Below are positions 1 to 8,784 of a DNA stretch of 64,000 bases, one piece after another. Below the pieces are notes generated by a model. It was given only the letters and a program-made list of their open reading frames with translations, ran no database searches and was not told where the DNA came from. Source of the DNA: Microbacterium hydrocarbonoxydans (GTDB taxonomy: Bacteria > Actinomycetota > Actinomycetes > Actinomycetales > Microbacteriaceae); assembly GCF_000956475.1 (NCBI RefSeq), contig NZ_JYJB01000005.1, positions 186,001 through 250,000 on the forward strand, written 5' to 3'. Each line of letters starts with the position of its first letter. The first letter of the stretch is position 1. Position numbers and translations under genes: made by a program.

Positions 1-170
1 CGCACGTGGGCCAGGGCGCCGCGATCGGCGACGGCGCGCATGTGGGCGTCCGCACCGAGATCGGACCGGGCGCACGCATCGTGCGCGGGGCGCGCATCGG
101 CGATGACGAGACCGTCGCTGCCGGTCTCACGGTCGCCACCGACCCGAAGGGTCTCTGGCTCGCAGCCTGA
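1..170 (+). CDS. C-terminal part of a hexapeptide-repeat (left-handed beta-helix) protein
   Basis: Only the 3' end lies in the window; the frame begins before base 1 and stops at TGA 168-170. The visible 55 residues show hexapeptide periodicity (IGDGAHVGVRTEIGPGARI, then VRGARIGD), the signature of left-handed beta-helix acyltransferases and of nucleotidyltransferase C-terminal domains. The tail (VATDPKGLWLAA) has no recognisable motif. The catalytic part is outside the window, so substrate and pathway cannot be stated. It runs convergently towards the response regulator at 184, 13 bp away. Confidence 0.6.
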   Translation, partial: HVGQGAAIGDGAHVGVRTEIGPGARIVRGARIGDDETVAAGLTVATDPKGLWLAA

Positions 171-183
171 GCGGGGGCGCCGA

Positions 184-924
184 CTACAGCAGCCGGCGCT
201 CCGAGGCCCAGACCGTGAGTTCGTGCCGCGACGACAGCTGCAGTTTGCGGAGCACCGCCGAGACGTGGGTCTCGACCGTCTTGATCGAGATGAAAAGCTC
301 GGCTGCGACCTCTTTGTACGCGTAGCCGCGGGCGATCAATCGCATGACCTCCTGCTCGCGTGCTGACAGGCGGTCGAGCTCGTCCTGCGCCGTCGCGGTC
401 TCCCCCGACACGGCGCCGAAGGCATCGAGCACGAAGCCTGCCAGTCTCGGCGAGAACACGGCGTCGCCTCCGGCGACGGCGTGCACGGCGCGGCTCACCT
501 CGGCCCCAGACGAGCCTTTCGTGATGTAGCCGCGGGCTCCGGCGCGGATGACGCGGACGACGTCTTCCGCGGCATCCGACACGCTCAGAGCGAGGAAGCG
601 GCTCGCCGTCGGCTGCGAGCCGCGGATGACGGCTTCGCCGCCCGTCGCTTCCGCATTCTGGGTCCCTGAGCCGGGCCCACGCGCCCCGGAGGCTCCGGGC
701 GACGCGGAGCGGCGCTCGGAGGGGGGCGTGGGGATCGAAGGGCCGCCCGGCAGGTGCACGTCGAGAAGCACGACGTCCGGCATGGTGTCTCGGATGACCG
801 CGATCGCGCTCGGCACGTCGGCCGCCTCGCCGACCACGTCGACGCTCGCATCGAGGTCGGCGCGAAGCCCCGAGCGGAAGATCGAGTGATCGTCCACGAT
901 CACGACGCGGATGCCGTCAGACAC
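184..924 (-). CDS. LuxR/NarL-family response regulator with an inserted segment in the receiver domain
   Basis: DNA-binding response regulator of 246 aa, partner of the adjacent histidine kinase. GTG start at 924 chosen because an AGGAGGAG ribosome binding site precedes it and the receiver fold starts immediately. The receiver has the acidic pair D11-D12, phosphoacceptor D55 (VVLLDVHLPGG), the Ser of LALSVSD and the Lys of YITKGSSG. The C-terminus is a LuxR HTH (LSAREQEVMRLIARG; KTVETHVSAVLRKL). Unusually, about 33 residues rich in Ser, Pro and Gly (roughly 62-94) sit between beta3 and alpha3, where the family has a short loop. The DNA of that insert carries palindromic-repeat hallmarks (see findings). 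The start overlaps the kinase stop by 8 bp, implying translational coupling. Confidence 0.9.
   Translation of the reverse strand: MSDGIRVVIVDDHSIFRSGLRADLDASVDVVGEAADVPSAIAVIRDTMPDVVLLDVHLPGGPSIPTPPSERRSASPGASGARGPGSGTQNAEATGGEAVIRGSQPTASRFLALSVSDAAEDVVRVIRAGARGYITKGSSGAEVSRAVHAVAGGDAVFSPRLAGFVLDAFGAVSGETATAQDELDRLSAREQEVMRLIARGYAYKEVAAELFISIKTVETHVSAVLRKLQLSSRHELTVWASERRLL
646..744. repeat. REP-like palindromic element inserted in frame in the response regulator
   Basis: On the + strand GGGTCCCTGAGC (660-671) and GATCGAAGGGCC (733-744) bracket a GC-rich stem-like stretch. The same core, GGTCCCTGAGCC next to TCGAAGGG, occurs in compact form inside the kynureninase gene at 41769-41791. The segment equals the extra ~33 residues of the receiver domain. 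Boundaries are approximate because no uninterrupted homologue was available to align. Confidence 0.5.
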
Positions 925-2107
925 GGGGCTCTCCTCCTGTCGGGAGGTGCAGGTGCACCTCGGTGCCGTTCTCATCGCTGCGCACGCTGCCGGAGCCTCC
1001 GGAGCGTCGCATGCGGCCGACGATCGACTCTCGCACGCCCAGGCGGTCGCTCGGCACCTCGTCGAGCGTGAAGCCGGGGCCGCGGTCGCGGATGAACACA
1101 TCGACACAGGCCGCACTGCCCTCGATGTAGACAGAGATCTCGCCGCCCGCGTGACGTGCGGCGTTCAGCATCGCCTCGCGGGCCGCCGCAGCCAGGCCGC
1201 CGCTCGCGCGCTCGGTCGACAGACCGGCCGAGACCACGTCGATGCGCACCGGATAATCGAGTTCGAGAGCCCCCGCGTAGTCGCGGAGGTCGGTGGGCAG
1301 GTCGCCGTCGGCAGGTGCGTCGCCGTCGTACAGCCACGCGCGCAGCTCGCGCTCCTGTGCTCGCGCGAGACGGGCGGCTTCGCTCGACGCACCGGCGCGA
1401 TTCTGGATCAGGGCGAGCGTCTGCAGCACCGAATCGTGCAGGTGGGCGGCCATCTCGCTGCGCTGCTCCTCGCGGATGCGCCGCACCCGCTCGCCTGCGA
1501 GCTCGCGCCAGCGGTGCACGAATGTCGACGACAGCACGGCCAGAAGGCCCGCGAGCGGGAGCAGCACCAGAGCGACGGTCGATGCGGCGCCCGGCCGCAT
1601 CACGAGCAGCAGGCCGAACACTCCGGCGAGCACCATCAGGGCGAGTACTCGCACGATCATCGCGTGACGGGGCCCGCGTGCGGTGTCGGAGCGGTCGATC
1701 AGCGTCGCCCACAGCCCCGCTGCAGTCGCGAGAACCGAGGTCGCCCCTACGACGACGGCTGCGGCATGCGATGCTCCGGGGTCGCCCTCGCCGTACCGTC
1801 CGACGCTCCACGACAGCACGGCGATCGCGCCGATCGCGGCGCCGACGAGGAGCGTCCAGGCCACGGGCATCCGCCTCGTCGGCGCCTCTTCTCCCTCGGC
1901 CCAGGGCGTGAACACCCAGCACCAGGCGTACAGCATCACCCCCGACCCACCGCACAGCGCGAGCACGACGAACAGCGCCCGAACCATCCACACGCGCGCG
2001 CCCAGATGCCGGGCGAGCCCTGTGCTCACGCCCGCCACCGCGCACTCGCGGTCGCGCACGAGCGGCGGGCGCGGGCGCACGGACGCCGGCGCAGTGGAAG
2101 TGGACAT
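917..2107 (-). CDS. PspC-domain sensor histidine kinase
   Basis: Membrane sensor kinase of 396 aa. The N-terminal ~70 residues form a PspC domain (RECAVAGVSTGLARHLG, then a TM helix around VRALFVVLALCGG). Further TM segments follow to about residue 190. The cytoplasmic part has a HisKA_3 dimerisation helix with the phosphoacceptor His in EMAAHLHDSVLQTLALIQ, and a HATPase with N (EAMLNAARHA) and G boxes (DRGPGFTLDE; GVRESIVGRM). ATG at 2107 is preferred over a TTG 12 bp upstream. PspC-fused kinases in actinobacteria commonly act in envelope-stress circuits; the divergent PspC membrane protein (2222) and downstream regulator (184) fit that. The signal is not visible from sequence. Confidence 0.9.
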   Translation of the reverse strand: MSTSTAPASVRPRPPLVRDRECAVAGVSTGLARHLGARVWMVRALFVVLALCGGSGVMLYAWCWVFTPWAEGEEAPTRRMPVAWTLLVGAAIGAIAVLSWSVGRYGEGDPGASHAAAVVVGATSVLATAAGLWATLIDRSDTARGPRHAMIVRVLALMVLAGVFGLLLVMRPGAASTVALVLLPLAGLLAVLSSTFVHRWRELAGERVRRIREEQRSEMAAHLHDSVLQTLALIQNRAGASSEAARLARAQERELRAWLYDGDAPADGDLPTDLRDYAGALELDYPVRIDVVSAGLSTERASGGLAAAAREAMLNAARHAGGEISVYIEGSAACVDVFIRDRGPGFTLDEVPSDRLGVRESIVGRMRRSGGSGSVRSDENGTEVHLHLPTGGEPRV

Positions 2108-2221
2108 GACGCCATCCAACCATCCGGCTCGTTCCCGAGGGGGCGTCAGGGGCAGGAATCAGGGACCGCTCAGGGGAACACCCCATGGCGGCGGGCGAGC
2201 GGATGCCGCGAGGATCGACTC

Positions 2222-3808
2222 ATGACGATTCCCACAGAGCCGCCGATCGCGGGGCCGGATGCCGCCTCCGCGCCGCCTCCGCCCCCTCCTTCTCCGACGC
2301 CCCAGAGCAGCGACCGCTTCTTCCTGTGGGTCGCAGGTCTCGGCGTGGCGCGGTCGGAGGGATGGCTGGGCGGCGTGGCTGCGGGCATCGCCGCACGGCT
2401 GCGCATCGATCCGCTGATCGTACGCGGAGTGCTGGTCGTCGCCGCGCTCTTCGGACTGCCCGTGATCTTCCTGTATGCGCTGGCCTGGGCGCTGCTGCCT
2501 GACGCCGACGGTCGCACTCACGCCCGCGACCTGCTGCGCCAGGACTATCAGCCGGTGCAGCTCGGCATCCTCGCGATGGCGGTCATCGGCCTGATCCCGA
2601 CCGCGCCCCTCACCGGCACGGTCTTCGGTCTCGGCTACGTCAACTGGTCGGCTCTGTCGATCTTCAGCTGGATCGTCGGTCTCGGCATCGTGGTCTTCCT
2701 GCTCATCCTCATCGTGCGCGCCGCAAGTCGCGCCCCGGGTGCCTCTGCGCCGGATCTGCCGATGGCTTCTGCAGATCCGACGGCCCCGGCCGCGCCCGCC
2801 ACCCTCGGCGTTTCGGGTACGCCCGAGGGTGCGGGCGCCCCTTCTGCGGATGCCGCCGGCTCGACTCTCCCGATGAATGGCGTGCCGATGGCCGACGCAG
2901 CCTGGCCGTCGCCTGCCCCCGGCTCTGTGCCGCTCGTCCGCCCGCAGCCTCCCGCAGCTCCGGGCGGCAACGACGCCGAGTCTCTCGCGGTCTGGCGCGA
3001 GCAGCATGCCGCCTGGAAGGAGCAGGATCAGCTGTGGCGTCGTCAGCAGCAGGATGCAGAGCGGGCCGTCCGCGACCAGCTGCGCCGTGAGCGCCAGGCG
3101 GAGGCGGCTGTGTTCGCCGCGGCGGCAGCGGAACGGCAGCGCATCCGTCGAGCCTCGAACCCGAGGGCGAGTGTCGCCTACGTCGCCGCGGTGATCGGGC
3201 TCGCGGTCGTGGTCGGGGCAGGGGTCGGCCTCTGGGGTGGCTTCGGCGCTGCCGCCGGCGCCATCGGAGCGCTGTCCGCCGCGCTGGTTCTCGCTCTGGG
3301 CATGATCGTCGCCGGTGTGTGGCGCCGTCGCAGCGGGTTCCTCGCCTTCGTCGCGGCGACGACGCTGATGGGCGGGTTGATCGCCGGCGCAGTCGCGGCG
3401 CTGCCGCAGGTGACGCTGGGCTGGGCGAGCATCTCGAACGACCGTGCGACCACCATGACGCAGCCGTTCGGCGAGCTCTACATGAACCTCGCTCAGCACG
3501 ATGACACGGTCCGCCCCATCGACGTCACAAAGGGATCGGGCTCGACGAGGATCGATGTGCTGCCCGGTGTCGAGCTCGTGCTCGATGCCACGGTCGAGTC
3601 CACCGACATCAGCTGGATCCGCATGAGCGATGAATCCGGTCAGATCATCGACAGCGGAGTGTGGGCCGCCCAGACGAGCGACGTGCACGTCACCCAGCGC
3701 GCCTCGTCGGACAAGGAGCCCATCAGGACCGTCCAGCCGGTGAGCATCACCCAGCACGGCGGCTACATCCAGGTCATCATCCACGAACCGGCGGAGGAAG
3801 AAGAATGA
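2222..3808 (+). CDS. PspC domain-containing integral membrane protein
   Basis: 528-aa membrane protein. A Pro-rich N-terminus (~35 aa) is followed by a PspC domain (SEGWLGGVAAGIAARLRID, then a TM helix VLVVAALFGLPVIFLYALAW). Two more TM helices lie near residues 118-165, then an Ala/Pro-rich linker, a Gln/Arg-rich coiled-coil-like stretch (about residues 255-305), further TM helices and an extracytoplasmic C-terminal domain of ~130 aa. The start is the ATG after GAGGATCGACTC; the frame is open further upstream but overlaps the divergent kinase. The pair resembles actinobacterial membrane modulators of PspC-linked two-component systems, probably a negative regulator or co-sensor (inference). 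The stop overlaps the next start (ATGA). Confidence 0.85.
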   Translation: MTIPTEPPIAGPDAASAPPPPPPSPTPQSSDRFFLWVAGLGVARSEGWLGGVAAGIAARLRIDPLIVRGVLVVAALFGLPVIFLYALAWALLPDADGRTHARDLLRQDYQPVQLGILAMAVIGLIPTAPLTGTVFGLGYVNWSALSIFSWIVGLGIVVFLLILIVRAASRAPGASAPDLPMASADPTAPAAPATLGVSGTPEGAGAPSADAAGSTLPMNGVPMADAAWPSPAPGSVPLVRPQPPAAPGGNDAESLAVWREQHAAWKEQDQLWRRQQQDAERAVRDQLRRERQAEAAVFAAAAAERQRIRRASNPRASVAYVAAVIGLAVVVGAGVGLWGGFGAAAGAIGALSAALVLALGMIVAGVWRRRSGFLAFVAATTLMGGLIAGAVAALPQVTLGWASISNDRATTMTQPFGELYMNLAQHDDTVRPIDVTKGSGSTRIDVLPGVELVLDATVESTDISWIRMSDESGQIIDSGVWAAQTSDVHVTQRASSDKEPIRTVQPVSITQHGGYIQVIIHEPAEEEE

Positions 3809-4218
3809 GCACCGACGACATGGCCACCGAAGAGGCGGCATCCGCTCCCCCGATCACCCCGGCGTTCGAGGATTCGCCCGCCCCTGACGGCGCCACCGCC
3901 CCTTACCCGGCCGCACCGCCGGCCCCGTACGGGAGTACAGCGTCCGCTGCCGCCGATCCGCCGCGCATCCGCTGGGCCGCGATCATCTGGGGACTGGTTT
4001 TCGCGGTGATCGCGGTGATCATGATCGGGCTGCTATCAGACGATCGCCGCAGCGACGGGGTGTCCGACTGGATCATGTCGCTGACGCCGGGCTCGATCAC
4101 TGCGATAGTGCTGCTTGCACTCGGCGGCGTCGTGCTCATCTGCGGCACGATCGGGCTGATCCGCCGTCTGCAGCGAAAGGCTGCGGTCGGCCGCTCCGCA
4201 CAGCCGATGGGAAGCTGA
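3805..4218 (+). CDS. Small two-TM membrane protein co-transcribed with the PspC protein
   Basis: 137-aa protein with a Pro/Ala-rich cytoplasmic N-terminus (~50 aa) and two predicted TM helices (IIWGLVFAVIAVIMIGLL and ITAIVLLALGGVVLICGTIG), ending in a basic tail. It starts by a 4-bp ATGA overlap with the PspC protein gene, so the two are translationally coupled. No family is recognised with certainty; such small membrane proteins commonly accompany PspC genes in Microbacteriaceae (inference). A role in the same envelope-sensing unit is likely. Confidence 0.75.
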   Translation: MSTDDMATEEAASAPPITPAFEDSPAPDGATAPYPAAPPAPYGSTASAAADPPRIRWAAIIWGLVFAVIAVIMIGLLSDDRRSDGVSDWIMSLTPGSITAIVLLALGGVVLICGTIGLIRRLQRKAAVGRSAQPMGS

Positions 4219-4243
4219 CGGCGGTCGGCGATACCCTGGCCTG

Positions 4244-4969
4244 ATGGCGAAACAACCTCGGCGTCCATCGGGACCGGTGCGCAGGAACAAGGCGGCGCCG
4301 GCCGAGCGCTTCCCGCCGCGCAAGCCGCCGAAGAAGACCGTCAAGGTCGTGTTCGATGCGCCGGCTCCCGAGCCCGATGAACCCCGTACGTTCAGGCTGG
4401 GTGTGATCGCCGGAGCGACGCCGGGCAAGTGGATCGATGCATGGAAAGAGCGGATGCCCCGGGTGCCACTCGAACTCGTGCCCGTCGAGATCGCCGGCCA
4501 GCGCTCGGCGATCGACGAGGTCGACGCGGCTCTCGTGCGTCTGCCGGTTGCGGACGACGACGGTCTGCACGTGATCGCGCTCTACGACGAGAGGCCCGTG
4601 GTCGTCGCCTCGGTCGATTCGCATCTGCTGGCCGCCGAGGAGCTGACCGTCGCCGACCTCGAGGGAGAGGTCGTGATCCGACTCGTCGACGACCCGTTCG
4701 GCGCGCTCGAGTTCCCCGGCACGGTGGCCGCCTCTTTCGCCGCGCTGCCGACCGAGGAGGCGATCGCGACCGCGGCTTCCGGCGTGGGAATCGTGATCGT
4801 GCCGATGTCACTCGCCCGGCTGCACCACCGCAAGGATGCCGACTACCGGGTGCTTGCAGACGGCCCCACCTCGACCGTGGCACTCGCCTGGCCGCGCGAG
4901 CGCACGACCGCCGACGTCGACACGTTCGTCGGGATCGTCCGAGGACGCACCGCGAACTCCTCGCGCTGA
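4244..4969 (+). CDS. LysR-type substrate-binding-domain protein lacking the HTH
   Basis: 241 aa. A basic Pro/Lys-rich N-terminus (~45 aa) precedes a type-2 periplasmic-binding-like domain as found at the C-terminus of LysR regulators (FRLGVIAGATPGKWIDAW; the DDGLHVIALYDERPVVVA and GVGIVIVPMSLARLHH strands). The usual N-terminal winged HTH is absent, so it may sense a ligand without binding DNA directly. A TACCCT hexamer at 4232-4237 lies 6 nt before the ATG, so the transcript is probably leaderless. The YdeI-like gene follows after 17 bp and is probably co-transcribed. Confidence 0.8.
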   Translation: MAKQPRRPSGPVRRNKAAPAERFPPRKPPKKTVKVVFDAPAPEPDEPRTFRLGVIAGATPGKWIDAWKERMPRVPLELVPVEIAGQRSAIDEVDAALVRLPVADDDGLHVIALYDERPVVVASVDSHLLAAEELTVADLEGEVVIRLVDDPFGALEFPGTVAASFAALPTEEAIATAASGVGIVIVPMSLARLHHRKDADYRVLADGPTSTVALAWPRERTTADVDTFVGIVRGRTANSSR

Positions 4970-4986
4970 CTCCGAACCCCGCTGTC

Positions 4987-5562
4987 ATGGCCGCCGCTGC
5001 GAACGACAAACCCGAGCTCCACGTCGATTCGGTGGCGGAGTGGGAAGCGTGGTTGAGCGCTGATCCCGACCCGAACGGCGTGCGGCTGCGGGTGCGGAAG
5101 AAGGCGTCGCGTCTGCCGGGGATCACCTACGCCGAAGCGCTCGACGTCGCGCTGTGCTTCGGGTGGATCGACGGGCAGACGGCATCCCTCGACGCCGACT
5201 ACTACCTGCACACCTTCACGCCCCGACGTCCGCGCAGTCTGTGGTCGAAGGTCAACATCGGTCACGTGACCAGGCTGATCGACGAGGGCCGCATGCGTCC
5301 GGAGGGCCAGCGCGAGATCGACCGCGCCAAGGCGGACGGACGCTGGGATGCCGCCTACCGGCAGCGCGACGGCGAGGTGCCGGCGGAGCTTCAGGCTGCT
5401 CTGGATGCCGACCCGGAAGTCGCCCTGGCGTACGCCGCGCAGTCGGCGCAGAACCGGTTCGCGATGGCGTTCCGGGTGTCTCAGCTCAAGCGGCCGGAGT
5501 CGCGAGCCGCGCGGGTCGCCCAGTACGTCGAGATGCTCAGGCGGGGCGAGACCCTGCACTGA
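4987..5562 (+). CDS. YdeI/OmpD-associated (OmdA) family protein
   Basis: 191 aa. The protein has the family pattern: an N-terminal domain with EWEAWLSADPDPNGVRLRVRKK, the motif ALCFGWIDGQTASLDADYYL, and a C-terminal helical part (AAYAAQSAQNRFAMAFRV-type segment). The family (bacteriocin-protection YdeI / OmpD-associated) is widespread but has no established biochemical activity. The ATG at 4987 is chosen because it begins the conserved domain; the frame is open upstream only as a shadow of the preceding gene. It probably shares a transcript with the LysR-like gene. Confidence 0.85.
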   Translation: MAAAANDKPELHVDSVAEWEAWLSADPDPNGVRLRVRKKASRLPGITYAEALDVALCFGWIDGQTASLDADYYLHTFTPRRPRSLWSKVNIGHVTRLIDEGRMRPEGQREIDRAKADGRWDAAYRQRDGEVPAELQAALDADPEVALAYAAQSAQNRFAMAFRVSQLKRPESRAARVAQYVEMLRRGETLH

Positions 5563-5648
5563 CGCCCGCCGCCCGGGCCACCCGGCCGGGGAGGGTAACG
5601 ATTCGACGCGCGCCGGAGCCCACGCGCCGTGCTCAGTAGAATCGCCGG

Positions 5649-6368
5649 GTGGCTTCGCTTCTCTACGTCTGCGTGCGACCCGAGATCGGGGCGGCGGATG
5701 CCGAGCACGCCTCGTTCCGGCGGGCGCTCGGCGCAGACGTCGTCGACCGACTCGATCTGCTCGACGAGAGGCTCGACCTGGACCGGCTCGAGCGGTATCG
5801 AGGCGTCGTGGTGGGCGGTTCGCCGTTCAACGTGAGCGACCCGTCGAAGTCGTCCCCGCAGCTGCGCGTCGAGGCCGATCTCCAGCGCATCGCCGGCGCG
5901 GCGATGGAGGCGAGGATCGCGGCGTTCTTCACCTGCTTCAGCATCGGAGTCCTGACGCGGATGCTGGGCGGCGAGGTCGCGAACGACACTCCCGAGTCGG
6001 CGAGTGCGACGGTCATCCAGACGACCGATGCAGGCGCCGCCGATCCGGTGTTCGGCCCGAGCGCCCCGGCGCTCACCGTGTTCACGGCACATAAGGAGAG
6101 CGCGGTCGAGGTCCCTGAGGGCGCCGTGCTGCTCGCCACGAACGACGTCTGCCCGGTGCAGGCATACCGCGTCGGCACGCACCTGTACGCGGCACAGTTC
6201 CACCCTGAGCCCACCCCGCGGGACTTCGCCGACCGCATGACCTTCTACCGAACCACCGGATACTTCGACCCCGAGGAGTTCGATCTCGTGCAGGGACAGG
6301 TGCTCGCGGCATCCGTCACCGAGGGCGCCGCGCTCCTGCGCCGGTTCGCCGAGCGTTTCGCCGCCTGA
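5649..6368 (+). CDS. Class I glutamine amidotransferase-like protein
   Basis: 239 aa with the class I GATase fold (GuaA-C/GMP-synthase-like stand-alone amidotransferase). The predicted nucleophile Cys is in FFTCFSIGVLTRMLGGEV, which departs from the canonical G-x-C-x-G elbow. The His-Glu pair is in AAQFHPEPTP. It may therefore hydrolyse gamma-glutamyl compounds, or be a divergent member with altered activity. GTG start; TAGAAT at 5637-5642 lies 6 nt upstream and indicates a leaderless mRNA. It stands alone before a repeat-rich intergenic region. Confidence 0.8.
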   Translation: MASLLYVCVRPEIGAADAEHASFRRALGADVVDRLDLLDERLDLDRLERYRGVVVGGSPFNVSDPSKSSPQLRVEADLQRIAGAAMEARIAAFFTCFSIGVLTRMLGGEVANDTPESASATVIQTTDAGAADPVFGPSAPALTVFTAHKESAVEVPEGAVLLATNDVCPVQAYRVGTHLYAAQFHPEPTPRDFADRMTFYRTTGYFDPEEFDLVQGQVLAASVTEGAALLRRFAERFAA

Positions 6369-6419
6369 CGCGCGGCCGCTCAGCCCTGCGGTTTCTTGGG
6401 TGAGCGCAGAGTCTCCCGG

Positions 6420-6985
6420 CCGCTGAGCGAGCGCAGGGAGATGAAACGCAACGAGCTCGCGGTCCGGTTGCGCGGCGCAGCAAGCCGAACCACGCCCCTT
6501 CCCCTGGTCGTTGAGCGAGGCGAAACGCACGATCCTGCACACCGCTCGTTGAGCGAGGGAGCGCAGCGACCGAGACGAAACGCGTACTCGGCCGGTCGAC
6601 GTGATGCCCCGGCAGGAGACACACGTTTCGTTTCGTCTCGGTTCGCTCGCTCAACGACCGAAGGTGGCGGACACACGTTCCGTCTCGCGTCGCTCGCACA
6701 ACGACCGAAGGTGGCGGACACACGTTTGTCTCGCGTCGCTCGCTCAACGACCCGAACCCTCCCGTTCGTTGAGCGAGGGAGCGCAGCGACCGAGACGAAA
6801 CGCGTACTCGGCCGGTCGACGTGATGCCCCGGCAGGAGACACACGTTTCGTTTCGTCTCGGTTCGCTCGCACAACGACCGAAGGTGGCGGACACACGTTT
6901 CGTCTCGCGTCGCTCGCACAACGACCCGAACCCTCCCGTTCGTTGAGGGAGGGAGCGCAGCGACCGAGACGAAGGCTCTCGGGAA
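6420..6985. repeat. Cluster of TCGTTGAGCGAG / GAGACGAAACG palindromic repeats with a 220-bp direct duplication
   Basis: This roughly 700-bp gap (6369-7081) holds no supported gene and is full of palindromic repeats with arms CGTTGAGCGAG-GGAGCGCAGCGACCGAGACGAAACG and the reverse complement. Direct copies run 6547-6766 (220 bp) and 6767-6940 (174 bp); they are nearly identical except for one missing 46-bp subunit containing GACCGAAGGTGGCGGACACAC. A third, truncated copy begins at 6941. The same family occurs at 8785, 37605 and, in frame, at 40591. Confidence 0.85.
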
Positions 6986-7081
6986 CACCGCGGCGACGCG
7001 ACGGAATCCGGCGTCGCCTCCTTCGCCGGCGCTGGGTCCTCGTGCCGGGAGGTGTGCAGTTGTGTGCAGTTGTGTGCACGG

Positions 7082-8609
7082 TCAGGTGCGCAGCAAGGTA
7101 TGGCGGGCGGGTGCTGACGGCGCGGAGAGACGGGGTGTGCGCCACTGTTGGGTGGGGTCCCACCAGGCGGGTCCGCGGATCTGCGGGACCCCTGCGTTCA
7201 TGCGGATCTCCCACCCCGAGTGGTCGAGGGAGCGGTGGTGCCACCAGCACAGGGGCACACCGTTGTCGGTGTGGGTGGGTCCGCCGCGGGCGTGTTCGGT
7301 GACGTGATGGATCTCGCACCAGGAGGCGGGGACATGGCATCCAGGGATCAGGCATTCCCTGTCACGGGCGATGATCGCGCGGCGCTGGTGGGCGTTGAAC
7401 ACCCGGTCCGTGGTGCTGATGCCGATGATGCGGCCTTCATCGAACAGAACCCGCTGAATCGCCCCGGTGCACGCACGCGGTGTGCGCCGCGACAGACAGC
7501 GGCACCGGGGCCCCGGAGCCGGGGACCGTCGCCCACCCGGTGCCCGCCGCGAGATCTTTCGCATCGACGTGGACCACGAGTGTGGGGGCGGCGCCGCCCA
7601 GGGTGGGCATGGCTTCGTGGCGGGCGGCGATCCCGAGGGCTGCGGCGAGTGCGTCGTGGCGTTTCTGGCCGGGGGCGCGGGGGTCGATCACGTTCCGCGG
7701 ATCGGTGTTGAACACGTCCCCCGCATCGTCTGTCTCGGTGAATGTCACCCCTGGGGCGGGCGCGCCGCCGACTTTCGGGTTGTTGAACGCGTCGAAGATC
7801 TGCTGCAGCTGCGCCGCGACCTCCGGAGTGACACTCCCCGCCAATCGATGCGCGCCCTTGTGCAACCGCCCGAGATTCAGGAACCGCCCCTGCTGCGCAT
7901 CCCGGTCGGTCGGCTCGGCCCCGTCCGGGTCCAGGATCATCGCGAGCGTCGACGACAGCAACCGCAGATCATCCGCCGTCGCGGGAGGACCCGGATGCGT
8001 CGGGCCCGCACCCGATTCTGCCGTCGTGTCCGCATCATCGGCGGCGTCCGCGTCCGCATCCGTTTGTTCCGCCGGATCGACGTCCGCAATGCTTCCGTCG
8101 CCATCGGCTGAGTCCGCCGCGTCGAGGAGTCCACGGGCGTGTCCGGCGAGGGCCTCGTCCGCCCAGAGTCGCTCGTCGACACCGATCCGGGTGCGGGCGT
8201 ACTCGATCGGATTCGTCGCGGCGAGCACCCCGGCGATCCCGACCGCACCGTCAAGCAGGGCCTCACGCAGGGCCGGCCACCGCGCCGGGAGCCGCTCCCC
8301 GGACACCAGGCTCACTTCCCGGTGCACCAGGTCGGCGGCTTTCACGATCTTCGATGCCGACGGGGCGTCGGTCAGCAGGGCTCGCTGCAACAGTTCGTTC
8401 ATGCCCCGGCATCCGAACCGGTGCCCGAACTCCACATCCGCGGTCGCGACCGTCTCCACGATCCCCGCGTCGATCAGCCGCGACACCTCACCGAAACCCC
8501 GCAGCACCTCCGCCCGCTCCCCATCCGACAGACCCGCCACGCCGTCATCGGACAGCACCGCACGCAGAACGGACGCGACCTGCGCGAGCGTTCCGGCGAT
8601 GCTGTTCAT
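7082..8609 (-). pseudogene. DUF222/HNH endonuclease gene broken by a 4-bp tandem duplication
   Basis: The upstream part (8609 down to ~7476) encodes a DUF222 domain of ~375 aa with an Asp/Ala-rich linker. The downstream part in another frame (to 7082) encodes the HNH nuclease (GRIIGISTTDR, RDRECLIPGC, WCEIHHVTEHARGG, NGVPLCWWHHR). The frames switch at a tandem GCACGCAC (+ strand 7469-7476); deleting one GCAC would join VAAHTAC to TGAIQRVLFDEG and restore an ORF of about 507 aa. As sequenced the product ends a few residues past the switch and lacks the nuclease. DUF222/HNH proteins are multicopy in Microbacteriaceae. CATGAT sits 6 nt before the ATG, while the GGAGGT is too close to act as a Shine-Dalgarno, so translation is probably leaderless. 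A sequencing error is an alternative explanation. Confidence 0.85.
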
Positions 8610-8784
8610 ACCTCCATCATGCCGAGGGCCACCGACATTCCCACCCCGAAAACAGGCCGATCAGAGAAACTTTTCCACCGTTTTCTCGACGGCCCTCCTG
8701 CGCGACACTAACCCGCACTCCGGTCGCAGTTCACGCCGTCTGAATCGCGTGCAAACGGCACCGACTGCAACCGGAACGCCACAC

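Noticed and set aside
911..2221. Long plus-strand N-terminal extension of the PspC protein
   Set aside because: It is antisense to the histidine kinase, and its residues are Arg/His/Gln-rich shadow composition; the PspC domain starts just after ATG 2222.
6500..6980. Regularly repeated units resembling a CRISPR array
   Set aside because: The units are palindromic intergenic repeats with repeated, not unique, spacers, and there are no cas genes.
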